DNA of 43,001 bases from a virus: positions 1 to 43,001 of IMG/VR virus record IMGVR_UViG_3300021957_000087; one strand, given 5' to 3'. The notes beneath the pieces are model-generated. The model worked only from the letters and a program-made list of their open reading frames with translations, was not told the DNA's origin and ran no database searches. The position numbers and the translations under genes are program-made. How positions within the stretch are numbered: the stretch's first letter is position 1; each line of letters starts with the position of its first letter. Below are positions 24,507 through 32,303 of the stretch, one piece after another.

Positions 24507-25417
24507 AAGACTTATGGGTAGAAAAGTATCGTCCTAAAACAGTAAACGGATATGTGTTTAGAGATGACTCTCAGCGCAATCAAGTAAATACTTGGATAAA
24601 GGACAAAACTATCCCGCATTTATTGTTTAGCGGAAACGCAGGCATTGGTAAAACAACACTTGCTAAACTTTTGTTTAATGAACTTGAGGTTAATGATCTA
24701 GACATACTAGAAATTAACGCAAGTCGCACAAACTCAGTTGATGATGTAAGAGATAAAATTGTTAACTTTGTACAGATGATCCCATTTGGGGACTTTAAGG
24801 TTGTATTATTAGATGAAGCAGATTACTTATCGCCAAACGCTCAAGCAGCTCTTCGTGGGGTTATGGAGGAGTATCATACTACTGCTCGTTTCATTCTCAC
24901 TTGTAACTATCCAAATCGTATTATACCCGCTTTGCACAGTAGGTGTCAAGGTTTCCACATTGCTAAAATTGACCAAACTGAGTTTACAGCTAGAGTTGCT
25001 GAAATCCTTATCACTGAAGGTATTACTCCTGATTTGGATACGTTGGATACCTACGTAAAAGCAACATATCCAGACTTGCGTAAGTGTATCAACACAGTAC
25101 AAATGAATTCAACAGATGGGGTACTAGTAAAACCTAACGAAGGCGATAGTGGTGCCGCTGATTGGAAACTAGAAATGGTTGAACTGTTTAAGGCAGGTAA
25201 AATACAAGAAGCACGTAAATTATTATGTGGCGCAGTACGCCCAGAAGAGATGGAAGAGGTGTATCGTTGGCTTTATGACAACATAGAACTATTTGGTGAT
25301 GACGAAACACAAGACAGTGCTGTGATTATAATTAAACAAGGCATGGTTGATCATACACTTGTTGTTGATCCGGAGATTAATTTGGCAGCAACGCTTATTA
25401 AACTTGCAAGGTTATAA
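24503..25417 (+). CDS. 44: Sliding-clamp loader subunit (T4 gp44 type)
   Basis: 304 residues, an AAA+ ATPase of the RFC-small/gp44 family. Start MKDLWVEKYRP, Walker A GNAGIGKT (44-51), Walker B VVLLDEAD (100-107), sensor 1 TCNYP (133-137) and the arginine-finger SRC motif (146-148). It loads the gp45 clamp onto primer junctions. In T4 it works with gp62, which I do not find in this window; the next gene is an oxygenase. The start overlaps the aldolase stop (ATGA), and an internal promoter may boost it. Confidence 0.9.
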   Translation: MKDLWVEKYRPKTVNGYVFRDDSQRNQVNTWIKDKTIPHLLFSGNAGIGKTTLAKLLFNELEVNDLDILEINASRTNSVDDVRDKIVNFVQMIPFGDFKVVLLDEADYLSPNAQAALRGVMEEYHTTARFILTCNYPNRIIPALHSRCQGFHIAKIDQTEFTARVAEILITEGITPDLDTLDTYVKATYPDLRKCINTVQMNSTDGVLVKPNEGDSGAADWKLEMVELFKAGKIQEARKLLCGAVRPEEMEEVYRWLYDNIELFGDDETQDSAVIIIKQGMVDHTLVVDPEINLAATLIKLARL

Positions 25418-25418
25418 A

Positions 25419-26072
25419 ATGGAATTTAGTGAATACGAAACAGCACATACTCTTTGGCCAACTTTTACCTTTCATTACAAGTACAAAGACTTTGAAAAAA
25501 TACAGGCTGATTTAGTAGAAGATATATACAAACAAGCAGAAAAACAAGAGACAGATATAGATAGCCAAGTTGCAATACAAGCCAAACATAATTTATTAGA
25601 GAGCAAGTTTAATTTTTTACAAACTGATACATCGTCTGTACAAAATTTAAATCAATTCTTTAATGAATCATTATTACATGTGATGCACGAAGGTCTTCCT
25701 AGTACAGGTTACTGGAAGCCACATAGAGATATGGAATGCGTTATAGGTGAAAGTTGGTATCATATTACAAAACAGAATGGCTACCATAAACTACATACGC
25801 ACCCGGGTAGTAGTTGGGCATCTATATTCTATGTCCAAACTAATGAATGTGAACAGCATAACGGAAGTAACACTTGGTATAATCATAACATGCATCAGAA
25901 TGCTAAAGATGACGGAGGCGAGTGGAATTATATGAATAGTAGTTATGTTATTCCACCAAGAGACGGGCACTTAATAGTCTTTCCTGCATGGTTGCCGCAT
26001 GATGCTGTACCATACATGGGCACAGAAGACAGAATTGTTGTAAGTGCTAATGTTAACTTTTATTATAGGTAA
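25419..26072 (+). CDS. 2OG-Fe(II) oxygenase-like protein
   Basis: 217 residues from ATG 25419, one base after the clamp-loader stop; upstream in-frame codons lie inside that gene. The C-terminal half has the pattern of the putative 2OG-Fe(II) oxygenases common in marine T4-like phages: [20 protein letters not shown] (His126/His128 candidates), [23 protein letters not shown] (His194) and DRIVVSANV (Arg205 for 2-oxoglutarate). The substrate is unknown; hydroxylation of protein, nucleotide or cell wall has been proposed for the family. A ferredoxin gene follows at once. Confidence 0.75.
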   Translation: MEFSEYETAHTLWPTFTFHYKYKDFEKIQADLVEDIYKQAEKQETDIDSQVAIQAKHNLLESKFNFLQTDTSSVQNLNQFFNESLLHVMHEGLPSTGYWKPHRDMECVIGESWYHITKQNGYHKLHTHPGSSWASIFYVQTNECEQHNGSNTWYNHNMHQNAKDDGGEWNYMNSSYVIPPRDGHLIVFPAWLPHDAVPYMGTEDRIVVSANVNFYYR

Positions 26073-26077
26073 AAAAT

Positions 26078-26425
26078 ATGACTTACTTAGTAACAGATAA
26101 TTGTGTAAAATGTAAAAATATGGACTGTGTAGAAGTATGCCCAGTAGACTGTTTTTATGAAGGAGAAAATTTTCTTGTAATCAATCCAGATGAATGTATT
26201 GATTGTGGAGTATGTGAGCCTGAATGCGGTCCTGGTGCTATTCTTTCTGATTCTGTAATGAACGATCAGGAAAAACAAAAATGGCACGACATCAATCTAA
26301 AATATAGTTTGATTTGGCCAGTGATTACTGAGAAGGGTATACCGCCAGCAGATGCAAAGGAATGGGAAGATGTGCCAAATAAATTTGAGACACACTTTAG
26401 CGAAGTACCAGGAGATGGAAGTTAA
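26078..26425 (+). CDS. fdxA: Bacterial-type (FdxA-like) ferredoxin
   Basis: 115 residues. Two cluster motifs are complete: [14 protein letters not shown] (Cys9, 12, 17, 21, with Cys25) and [12 protein letters not shown]. This spacing is that of FdxA-type 3Fe-4S/4Fe-4S ferredoxins, with the family's C-terminal extension ([14 protein letters not shown]). The usual Pro after the last cluster Cys is Gly here (CGPGAI). It carries single electrons in the cytoplasm. Lying between an oxygenase and DHFR, it could supply electrons to a phage or host enzyme. Unlike the plant-type ferredoxins of cyanophages, it is a heterotroph-type protein. Confidence 0.9.
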   Translation: MTYLVTDNCVKCKNMDCVEVCPVDCFYEGENFLVINPDECIDCGVCEPECGPGAILSDSVMNDQEKQKWHDINLKYSLIWPVITEKGIPPADAKEWEDVPNKFETHFSEVPGDGS

Positions 26426-27018
26426 TGATTAAAGCAATACTAGCATGTGACGATTACGGAGGCGTAAGCAAAAACGGTACACTACCGTGGCCAAATAATT
26501 CAACAGACCTACAATGGTTCAAAGAGAACACAGCAGGACATATTGTTATAATGGGATCTACTACTTGGGAAGATCCTGGTATGCCTCGACCGTTACCAAA
26601 ACGTCGAAATTATTTAGCAACAAGTCGTCAAGAAGACTATCCTGGTGCAGACGGATATATTAAAGGCGATATTAACAGTGCTATTATAGCTATTTCAGAA
26701 GATAACCCTGGTATTATAACTTGGGTGATTGGTGGACCTAACATTATTGAACAAACACTAGGTATTATTGACGAGTTTTATATTAGTCGTATTCCAGGTG
26801 CATATGCTTGTGATACATTCTTACCGTTACGTAAGATTGAAAGTTTATTTGAACGCACGTGGTCAGACGAACACGAAGCAGTTACATTTGAAATTTGGAA
26901 GAAGCGATCTACAAATTATAAACATGTACAACAAGATTTAACACAACTTAATGGTGACGGTAATCGTGACAGAGGACGCTACGGTGAAGACGAAATTCGA
27001 TACGGAGTAGACTCGTGA
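26425..27018 (+). CDS. folA: Dihydrofolate reductase
   Basis: 197 residues. DHFR motifs: [31 protein letters not shown] (Asp28 as catalytic acid), IVIMGSTTWEDP, ATSRQ and WVIGGPNI. It regenerates tetrahydrofolate used by the ThyA encoded just downstream. The C-terminal 35 residues are a hydrophilic, Arg-rich extension (DGNRDRGRYGEDEIRYG) beyond the usual length of about 160. ATG overlaps the ferredoxin stop (TAATG), and the stop overlaps the GTG of thyA. Confidence 0.9.
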   Translation: MIKAILACDDYGGVSKNGTLPWPNNSTDLQWFKENTAGHIVIMGSTTWEDPGMPRPLPKRRNYLATSRQEDYPGADGYIKGDINSAIIAISEDNPGIITWVIGGPNIIEQTLGIIDEFYISRIPGAYACDTFLPLRKIESLFERTWSDEHEAVTFEIWKKRSTNYKHVQQDLTQLNGDGNRDRGRYGEDEIRYGVDS

Positions 27019-27881
27019 AGCAATATTTAGACGCATTACATCACATTTTATTACACGGCAAAGACCGCGATGACAGAACAGGCGTAGGCACACGTAGTGT
27101 ATTTGGACATCAAATGCGTTTTGATTTACGTAATGAATTTCCTGCTGTAACTACAAAGAAACTTGCATGGAAAAGTGTTGTAAGTGAACTGCTATGGATG
27201 CTAGAAGGATCTAGTGACGAACGTAGACTTGCTGAAATACACTACGGTAAACCTAGAGAAGAACTAGTAGGCAAAACAACTATTTGGACTGCTAATGCTG
27301 ACAATCAAGGCAAGCAACTAGGGTATGTAAACAACGATACAACAAAAGATTTAGGTCCTGTATATGGACATCAATGGCGCAGTTGGGACGCACAACTTGG
27401 ATTTGTAGATCAAATTGCCGAAGTACTTGAAAATATGTACTACAATCCAGATAGTCGTAGACACATTGTTAGTGCATGGAATGCTGACAGAGTAAATGTA
27501 ATGGCATTGCCGCCGTGTCATACTATGTTCCAGTTTCACATACAAGACGGCGAACTAAGTTGCCAATTGTACCAACGTAGTGCTGATATGTTTTTAGGGG
27601 TGCCTTTTAACATTGCTAGTTATAGTTTGTTGACACATATGTTTGCACAATTACTAGAATTAAAGGTAGGTGACTTTATATGGACTGGTGGGGATTGCCA
27701 TATCTATAAAAATCACTTCGAACAAGTACAACAGCAAATTATTAGAACTCCATTACAAGGTCCTATACTAAAAATGCCTGAGTTCACAGACTTAGATCAA
27801 CTTGTAAAAACAAAACCCGAGGACTATAAACTTATTGGTTATACTCCAATGGATTCGATTAAGGCGCCCATGGCTGTATGA
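27015..27881 (+). CDS. thyA: Thymidylate synthase ThyA
   Basis: 288 residues. Catalytic Cys168 in LPPCHTMFQF, phosphate-binding SRRH (147-150), the QRSADMFLGVPFNIASY block with Asn199, and a C-terminal APMAV end. Asn199 is retained, so the substrate is dUMP and not dCMP as in phage hydroxymethylases. It makes dTMP from dUMP with methylene-THF, pairing with DHFR upstream and dCMP deaminase downstream. The GTG start at 27015 overlaps the preceding TGA, with CGGAG as ribosome binding site. Confidence 0.95.
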   Translation: MKQYLDALHHILLHGKDRDDRTGVGTRSVFGHQMRFDLRNEFPAVTTKKLAWKSVVSELLWMLEGSSDERRLAEIHYGKPREELVGKTTIWTANADNQGKQLGYVNNDTTKDLGPVYGHQWRSWDAQLGFVDQIAEVLENMYYNPDSRRHIVSAWNADRVNVMALPPCHTMFQFHIQDGELSCQLYQRSADMFLGVPFNIASYSLLTHMFAQLLELKVGDFIWTGGDCHIYKNHFEQVQQQIIRTPLQGPILKMPEFTDLDQLVKTKPEDYKLIGYTPMDSIKAPMAV

Positions 27882-28102
27882 TGGGATGGAACTGGCAACA
27901 AGATCCGCAGAGATCTGTAGAAGAAAAGTTTGCTTGGTGGCCCATACGTAGCGGATCACGCAAGCGTATATGGTTAGAGAAATATTATGAGCAACATACA
28001 TACTATGACGATAACGGTAAGCCGCCTATCAAAGGTCCTTATTGGAGCTACATTTATACAAAGAATGAATTTTTAATGGAGATAATAAAAAATGAGAGAT
28101 GA
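27878..28102 (+). CDS. Small Trp/Tyr-rich protein, unknown
   Basis: 74 residues overlapping the thyA stop by 4 bases (ATGA); a second ATG follows at 27881. It is rich in Trp, Tyr and Lys (MGWNWQQDPQRSVEEKFAWW, PPIKGPYWSYIYTKNEF). No catalytic motif or membrane segment. It lies among dTMP synthesis genes, but nothing in the sequence shows a role there. Confidence 0.65.
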   Translation: MMGWNWQQDPQRSVEEKFAWWPIRSGSRKRIWLEKYYEQHTYYDDNGKPPIKGPYWSYIYTKNEFLMEIIKNER

Positions 28103-28247
28103 AATGACAGACGAAAATAAAACAGATGTTGAAAAATGGCTTGCGGAAGGAAACAAAATAACAGTTTGTCCTCCAGGAGCACGTACAGAAGATTTAACAT
28201 ACACATGGGGCCCAAAAAAGAAAGCTAAGGCTAAAGAAAAAAAATAA
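28092..28247 (+). CDS. Small 51-residue protein with CPPGART motif
   Basis: ATG 28092 overlaps the end of the preceding gene, and the stop TAA 28245-28247 overlaps the next ATG. It has an acidic start, a middle VEKWLAEGNKITVCPPGART, and a Lys-rich tail (GPKKKAKAKEKK). The WLAxGxxITxCPPGAR pattern is one I recognise from short hypothetical proteins of marine T4-like phages. It may bind nucleic acid through its basic tail. No function known. Confidence 0.7.
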   Translation: MRDEMTDENKTDVEKWLAEGNKITVCPPGARTEDLTYTWGPKKKAKAKEKK

Positions 28248-28699
28248 TGAAGCAAAGGTTTATAGATGCATATATGGATGTTGCCAAACGTTTTGCCCTG
28301 CTAAGTCATGCCAAGCGGTTAAAAGTAGGTGCAATAATTGTAAAAAATGATCGTATTATTAGTATTGGGTATAATGGAATGCCTAGCGGTTGGGATAACT
28401 GTTGTGAAGAATGGGATGGCGAGGATGAATGGGGTAATACCATTACTAAAAGTAAAAGAGAAGTACTTCATGCTGAAACCAACGCAATTGCCAAACTAGC
28501 AAGTTCACACGAAAGTGGTGAAGGAGCAACTTTATTTGTTACTCATGCGCCTTGCATTGATTGTGCTAAACTAATATATCAAAGCGGGATAACCACTGTG
28601 TACTACGCTGAAGAATACCGTAGCACACAGGGATTACTTTTTCTAAGTAAGTCAGATATTGAAGTTATTCATCTCCATAAACTTGAAGAACTTCCTTAA
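28247..28699 (+). CDS. dCMP deaminase
   Basis: 150 residues. Zinc and catalytic motifs are HAETNAIAK (His75, Glu77) and APCIDCAK (Cys103, Cys106), with the family's GYNGMPSGWDNC motif near the start. It converts dCMP to dUMP, the ThyA substrate, completing the dTMP route with the genes just upstream. The ATG overlaps the preceding stop. Its 3' end overlaps the convergent phoH gene by 35 bases. Confidence 0.9.
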   Translation: MKQRFIDAYMDVAKRFALLSHAKRLKVGAIIVKNDRIISIGYNGMPSGWDNCCEEWDGEDEWGNTITKSKREVLHAETNAIAKLASSHESGEGATLFVTHAPCIDCAKLIYQSGITTVYYAEEYRSTQGLLFLSKSDIEVIHLHKLEELP

Positions 28700-29384
28700 C
28701 TGCATCGTGTCTTTCTATATCTCCTTGTCCAAAGTTGACTATGTCTATATGAGTTAAGTTTAATTCTAATAAACGATTAGTAAAGTCTATTAGTCCGTTA
28801 TCTTTCAAACGGTCGGCTTGTGCTAAATCACCTGTGACAGCCATTTTACTGCCTTCTCCTAAGCGTGTTAATAACATCTTAGTTTGATTTGGTGTAGCAT
28901 TCTGCATTTCGTCAGCTAAAATAAAAGAACGTTTAAATGTTCGTCCACGCATATATGCTAGCGGCGCAATTTCAATAATTCCTTCTTCTATCATTCCTTC
29001 TATTTGACGAGCGTCAAAATAGTCGCGCAATACATCAAAAATAGGTCTTGTCCATGGAGCCATTTTCTGCTCTAGCGTACCTGGAAGAAAACCTAAGTCT
29101 TCGTCTACTGATACTGCTGGACGAGTAACTATGATTTTATCTACATCACCTTCCTTGAAAAGCTTTACAGCCGCTTGGACTGCAAGCAACGTCTTTCCTG
29201 TACCCGCTGGACCAATACCAAATACGATGTCTTTGGTTGTGTCTAGTAGTTTTAGGACGTAAGTTTCTTGATTTTTATTTCTTGGAAGTATAGTTACTGT
29301 TTGCTGTTTTTGTTGTACGTTAAATTCAACTACGTTATTGTAGCCGGTCTTTGCACGGTTTTGTGCTTTCCTTTTTGCACCCAT
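28665..29384 (-). CDS. phoH: PhoH-like P-loop ATPase
   Basis: 239 residues from the ATG whose complement lies at 29382-29384, chosen because a perfect AAGGAGG site lies 7 bases upstream; a longer frame to 29465 lacks one. Walker A GPAGTGKT (58-65), Walker B SFILADEMQN (153-162), plus TRPAVSVDEDLGFLPG, YMRGRTF and TGDLAQ, all typical of PhoH. It is widespread in marine phages. A role in RNA metabolism or phosphate response is suggested but not settled. It is the only minus-strand gene I call, and is divergent from a late operon. Confidence 0.92.
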   Translation of the reverse strand: MGAKRKAQNRAKTGYNNVVEFNVQQKQQTVTILPRNKNQETYVLKLLDTTKDIVFGIGPAGTGKTLLAVQAAVKLFKEGDVDKIIVTRPAVSVDEDLGFLPGTLEQKMAPWTRPIFDVLRDYFDARQIEGMIEEGIIEIAPLAYMRGRTFKRSFILADEMQNATPNQTKMLLTRLGEGSKMAVTGDLAQADRLKDNGLIDFTNRLLELNLTHIDIVNFGQGDIERHDAVKEVLQVYGDE

Positions 29385-29490
29385 TAAAGGTCCTCCTTTG
29401 GTGGTATATGCTGTAAGGTTTACTTTGTTCGCAGAACATAGTAGCCCTACAAAAGTATTTACCATCGATTGCTCATCTAAAACACATAGT

Positions 29491-29507
29491 TTTTCTCTCA
29501 GAGAAAA
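29491..29507. repeat. Tight palindrome at the phoH promoter
   Basis: TTTTCTCT, one base, AGAGAAAA: 8-bp perfect arms. The one-base centre does not suit an RNA hairpin but suits binding of a dimeric protein. It lies directly downstream of the minus-strand TATAAT, where a repressor would block initiation. Confidence 0.65.
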
Positions 29508-29527
29508 TTATATAACTATCGTTTTCA

Positions 29528-29535
29528 GATAAATA
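29528..29535 (+). promoter_or_regulatory. T4-like late promoter GATAAATA
   Basis: The predicted start near 29541 leaves a leader of about 27 nt with ATAGGT before ATG 29568. It heads the late operon that leads into the lysis genes. Confidence 0.65.
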
Positions 29536-29567
29536 ATACTAGCAAAGAAATTATAGGTATTTAAATA

Positions 29568-30107
29568 ATGTATGACTCACTAGACATAATTAAAAACATT
29601 GAATCTATATACGGTTCAAATGATGCTTTTTCTATTCTTAAAGATTTTGAAAGAGTTTTGGACCACTTAGATTTGTATGTATATGCAAATTGGGAAAAGG
29701 GAGAAGTAGCAGAAGGACCTATGATAGATAGACATTGGGTAACATGCAGCTTCTTTTGGCCACAAGATGAAATGCCTGATCCAATGGGTGGTAAAAGATT
29801 ACTTGACTATGATTGTAAAGTGAGATACAAAAAATCTAGTATAATTTCACCAAGAAAAATTGAAAAACCGGATGATATACGTCCAGGTACAAAAAAAGGT
29901 AAACTTGATAGATTACCTATCTGGGTAGTTGAAATTCAAATGCCAACAAAACTAATACAAGATGTTTATTCAGGATACATGCAGGATGTAAATTTATTGC
30001 AAAATACACAACAAGACAAAAGTAATATTATGCCTGATTCACCAGAAACACAAGATGCAGAAGAGCTTGCAGACACAAGTGATACAGAAGCAGGAGCACA
30101 ATTATGA
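29568..30107 (+). CDS. Conserved late protein of marine T4-like phages, unknown
   Basis: 179 residues. Conserved-looking core: FSILKDFERVLDHLDLYVYA, GPMIDRHWVTCSFFWP, DEMPDPMGGKRLLDYDC and PDDIRPGTKKGKLDRLPIWV. The C-terminal 40 residues are acidic and low in complexity. I recognise the type (RVLDxLDLYVY, MPDPMGGKRLxDYxC) as a widespread hypothetical protein of these phages. Its late promoter suggests an assembly or virion role. It overlaps the next gene by 4 bases. Confidence 0.7.
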   Translation: MYDSLDIIKNIESIYGSNDAFSILKDFERVLDHLDLYVYANWEKGEVAEGPMIDRHWVTCSFFWPQDEMPDPMGGKRLLDYDCKVRYKKSSIISPRKIEKPDDIRPGTKKGKLDRLPIWVVEIQMPTKLIQDVYSGYMQDVNLLQNTQQDKSNIMPDSPETQDAEELADTSDTEAGAQL

Positions 30108-30823
30108 CTCTTAGAACAGGCGACTTACGAGACCTAGTAGACAGTGTTGTTGAAATAGACAGTTATAAGAGTAAAATGGGCAGTGACAATGACATCATTG
30201 TTGTTGCATTAAGTACTCTTACTAGCGAGGCAGCTACAGATTTGTCTAATTTTGTTGAAAGAGGATATTCTTCAGTACTTGATGCTGATGCAACACCGGG
30301 TGAGCAGAGTGACGGAAGATACCGGGTGTTTATTGAGATAGAACGTGGTAAAGATTCTAGTGAAAATATAATGGAAATTATAGACGGTATTCAAAATTTG
30401 ACTAGCAATGATAAAATGCGTTTCCGTTATTACAAAAATTTCAAAAGTAAGGATCTTACGTCTGAAAATTTAGAAGAAGTACTACCTATTACAGCAGACG
30501 ATTATGATGTTGCTATTCAAGAAGGCAGAATGCAAAACTATAAGAACTTTTTTGACAAAAGTTTTGTAGAAGATGTAACTATGCACAATGATACACTAAT
30601 AATTAAAAAAGCTTATGCAGACCCAGTTGCATTTAAATACATAGACTTTGGTCCTACACAAGAAACATTAGATTCAATTAACGAATCATTTAATCCGAAT
30701 GATTTTGCAGAAATAATTTTCCTAAGTAAGTATATTGGAGATTATAATATTACAAAATACGGCAGTAAATTAACATTTACTAATAATAACGATACACTTG
30801 TATTGGAACGTATTATTTTATGA
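30104..30823 (+). CDS. Conserved late protein, unknown
   Basis: 239 residues, overlapping the preceding stop (ATGA). Features: TLRTGDLRDLVDSVVEIDSYKS start, a segment GRYRVFIEIERGKDSSENI, and a C-terminal half rich in Asn, Asp and aromatic residues (SKYIGDYNITKYGSKL). No enzyme motif, signal or membrane helix. It probably works with the protein encoded just upstream, given the coupled arrangement. I cannot name a family. Confidence 0.65.
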   Translation: MTLRTGDLRDLVDSVVEIDSYKSKMGSDNDIIVVALSTLTSEAATDLSNFVERGYSSVLDADATPGEQSDGRYRVFIEIERGKDSSENIMEIIDGIQNLTSNDKMRFRYYKNFKSKDLTSENLEEVLPITADDYDVAIQEGRMQNYKNFFDKSFVEDVTMHNDTLIIKKAYADPVAFKYIDFGPTQETLDSINESFNPNDFAEIIFLSKYIGDYNITKYGSKLTFTNNNDTLVLERIIL

Positions 30824-30978
30824 CGCAATGTATTAATTGCGGGAACCCTTCACACTGTAATAAAACTCAAGACTGCTCCGTAAATGCACACGAATTTGGT
30901 ATATATAGTGTGACAGTTTGTAAAGCCTGTCATTGCGAATTATGCAGTAAGGAAAAGGATCAGAAAAATGGCAGCTGA
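30820..30978 (+). CDS. Small Cys-rich (zinc-ribbon-like) 52-residue protein
   Basis: ATG 30820 overlaps the preceding stop (ATGA), and the frame ends at TGA 30976-30978, overlapping the endolysin start by 11 bases. Eight Cys residues in 52: CINCG (Cys4, Cys7), then Cys13, Cys19, and CKACHCELC (Cys34, 37, 39, 42). CxxC pairs at both ends suggest one or two bound zinc ions. Role unknown; the overlap on both sides suggests coupled translation with the endolysin gene. Confidence 0.7.
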   Translation: MTQCINCGNPSHCNKTQDCSVNAHEFGIYSVTVCKACHCELCSKEKDQKNGS

Positions 30979-31816
30979 AGATTTTGGATTTCAATTCACT
31001 GAAGAAATGGTAATTGAATTGCTTCGTGGTAACGAAGAAGCTGAAGATTGGTATGACGCAATGTGCGAAATATTACCGCTATGGGAAGTAGACTCGGCAG
31101 AAAGAGTAGCAATGTTTATTGCCCAATGTGGACACGAATCTAATAACTTTAAAGTATTATCAGAAAATTTAAATTACAGTGCAAAAGCACTTAATAGTAT
31201 CTTTCCTAAATACTTTGAAAGAGCAGGGAGAGATGCAAATGCGTATCACAGACAGCCTCGTAAAATTGCGAACGTTATTTACGCAAGCAGAATGGACAAC
31301 GGCGATACCGACAGTGGTGATGGTTGGAGATTTAGGGGCGGCGGCATTCTGCAACTTACAGGCAGATACAATTATACAAAATTCGGCGAAGAAGTCGACA
31401 TGTCCCCAGAAGAAGCAGTAGACTATGTGCGTACAAAAAAAGGTGCATTAGATTCAGCATGTTGGTACTGGGACACTAATAATTTGAATAAATATTGTGA
31501 CGCACTAGACATTAAAGGTGCTACAAAGCGTATTAACGGTGGCTACATTGGCTTAGAAGACCGCGAAAAGCATTATAAACATGCTATGGAAGTATTAGGC
31601 GGAGACTGGGAACCAGGTGAAATTGCATACGAAACTGTGCGAGTTGGGTCTAAAGGACCTACAGTACGTGCAGTACAAGAAGAATTAGAAATTGGTGCAG
31701 ACGGTATTTTCGGTAGAGGTACAGAAGCACATGTAAAGGTTTGGCAAGAAGCCAATGGACTAACAGCAGATGGAATAATGGGCCCGTCCAGCCTTAAATT
31801 AATGTTCGGAGACTAA
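30968..31816 (+). CDS. Endolysin: GH19 lysozyme with peptidoglycan-binding domain
   Basis: 282 residues. The N-terminal catalytic domain is of chitinase/lysozyme family GH19: AMFIAQCGHESNNF with Glu57 as likely catalytic acid, GDGWRFRGGGILQLTG and NYTKFGEE, then RINGGYIGLEDR. From about residue 213 a peptidoglycan-binding type 1 domain follows (VRVGSKGPTVRAVQEELE, GADGIFGRGTEAHVKVWQ, GLTADGIMGPSS). No signal peptide is visible, so release depends on a holin. It lies directly upstream of the spanin genes, forming a lysis cassette. The C-terminal placement of the binding domain is usual. Confidence 0.85.
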   Translation: MAAEDFGFQFTEEMVIELLRGNEEAEDWYDAMCEILPLWEVDSAERVAMFIAQCGHESNNFKVLSENLNYSAKALNSIFPKYFERAGRDANAYHRQPRKIANVIYASRMDNGDTDSGDGWRFRGGGILQLTGRYNYTKFGEEVDMSPEEAVDYVRTKKGALDSACWYWDTNNLNKYCDALDIKGATKRINGGYIGLEDREKHYKHAMEVLGGDWEPGEIAYETVRVGSKGPTVRAVQEELEIGADGIFGRGTEAHVKVWQEANGLTADGIMGPSSLKLMFGD

Positions 31817-31820
31817 ATTT

Positions 31821-32303
31821 ATGAAACTGTCAGGAATGCTTTTAATTGTTATGATGACCATGGGTGGTATAGGATATTGGTACTATACTGACACACAAAA
31901 AACTATTGCTGTATTAACTGAAAACAATGCAAAACTAAACCTGGCAGTTGCAACAAATGAAGCAACTATACAAGCAATAACAGCTGACATAGAAGCTGCA
32001 AACAAAGCATTAAGAGAAACAAACGACCAATTTAATGCTATTAGACAACAGAATAACGAGCTTGCATCAAAATTACAAGAACATGACTTAGAATTAACCG
32101 CGGCTGCGAGGCCAAGATCAGTACAAAGATTAATTAACGGCGGTTCTAAAAATGCAGGCAGATGTTTTGAATTACTATCAGGTTCACCCCTAACGGAGAG
32201 AGAGAAAAATGCAGAGACAGCTAAAAGTTTTAATAACGAGTGTCCTTGGCTTTATGATGATTTTAAGTCTAGGGGCTTGCTCATCAGTACCCCAGCGAAT
32301 TGA
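31821..32303 (+). CDS. i-spanin (Rz-like) inner-membrane subunit
   Basis: 160 residues. A single N-terminal membrane helix (about residues 4-22, SGMLLIVMMTMGGIGYWYY) is followed by a long helical, coiled-coil-prone periplasmic part (residues 25-95, LTENNAKLNLA through LRETNDQFNAIRQQNNELAS). This is the layout of Rz. The o-spanin gene begins inside its 3' end in another frame. Together they fuse inner and outer membranes at the last lysis step. Called from topology and context rather than sequence identity. Confidence 0.75.
   Translation: MKLSGMLLIVMMTMGGIGYWYYTDTQKTIAVLTENNAKLNLAVATNEATIQAITADIEAANKALRETNDQFNAIRQQNNELASKLQEHDLELTAAARPRSVQRLINGGSKNAGRCFELLSGSPLTEREKNAETAKSFNNECPWLYDDFKSRGLLISTPAN

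Larger units (their letters stand above)
29385..29567. promoter_or_regulatory. Divergent control region between phoH and a late operon
   Basis: This 183-bp stretch is the longest gap in the window. Toward phoH it holds a TATAAT on the minus strand (complement at 29507-29512) without a clear -35, giving a leader of about 115 nt. Toward the right it holds GATAAATA at 29528-29535. A tight palindrome lies between them. I see no tRNA, small gene or terminator in it. Confidence 0.6.

Noticed and set aside
27629-27660. TTGACA inside thyA as a promoter
   Set aside because: No acceptable -10 element at 16-18 bp.
27015-27881. dCMP hydroxymethylase instead of thymidylate synthase
   Set aside because: Asn199 in the FNIASY motif is kept; hydroxymethylases replace this Asn with Asp.
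29385-29465. Longer N-terminus for PhoH
   Set aside because: A perfect AAGGAGG precedes the ATG at 29384, and the extra 27 residues look unlike PhoH.
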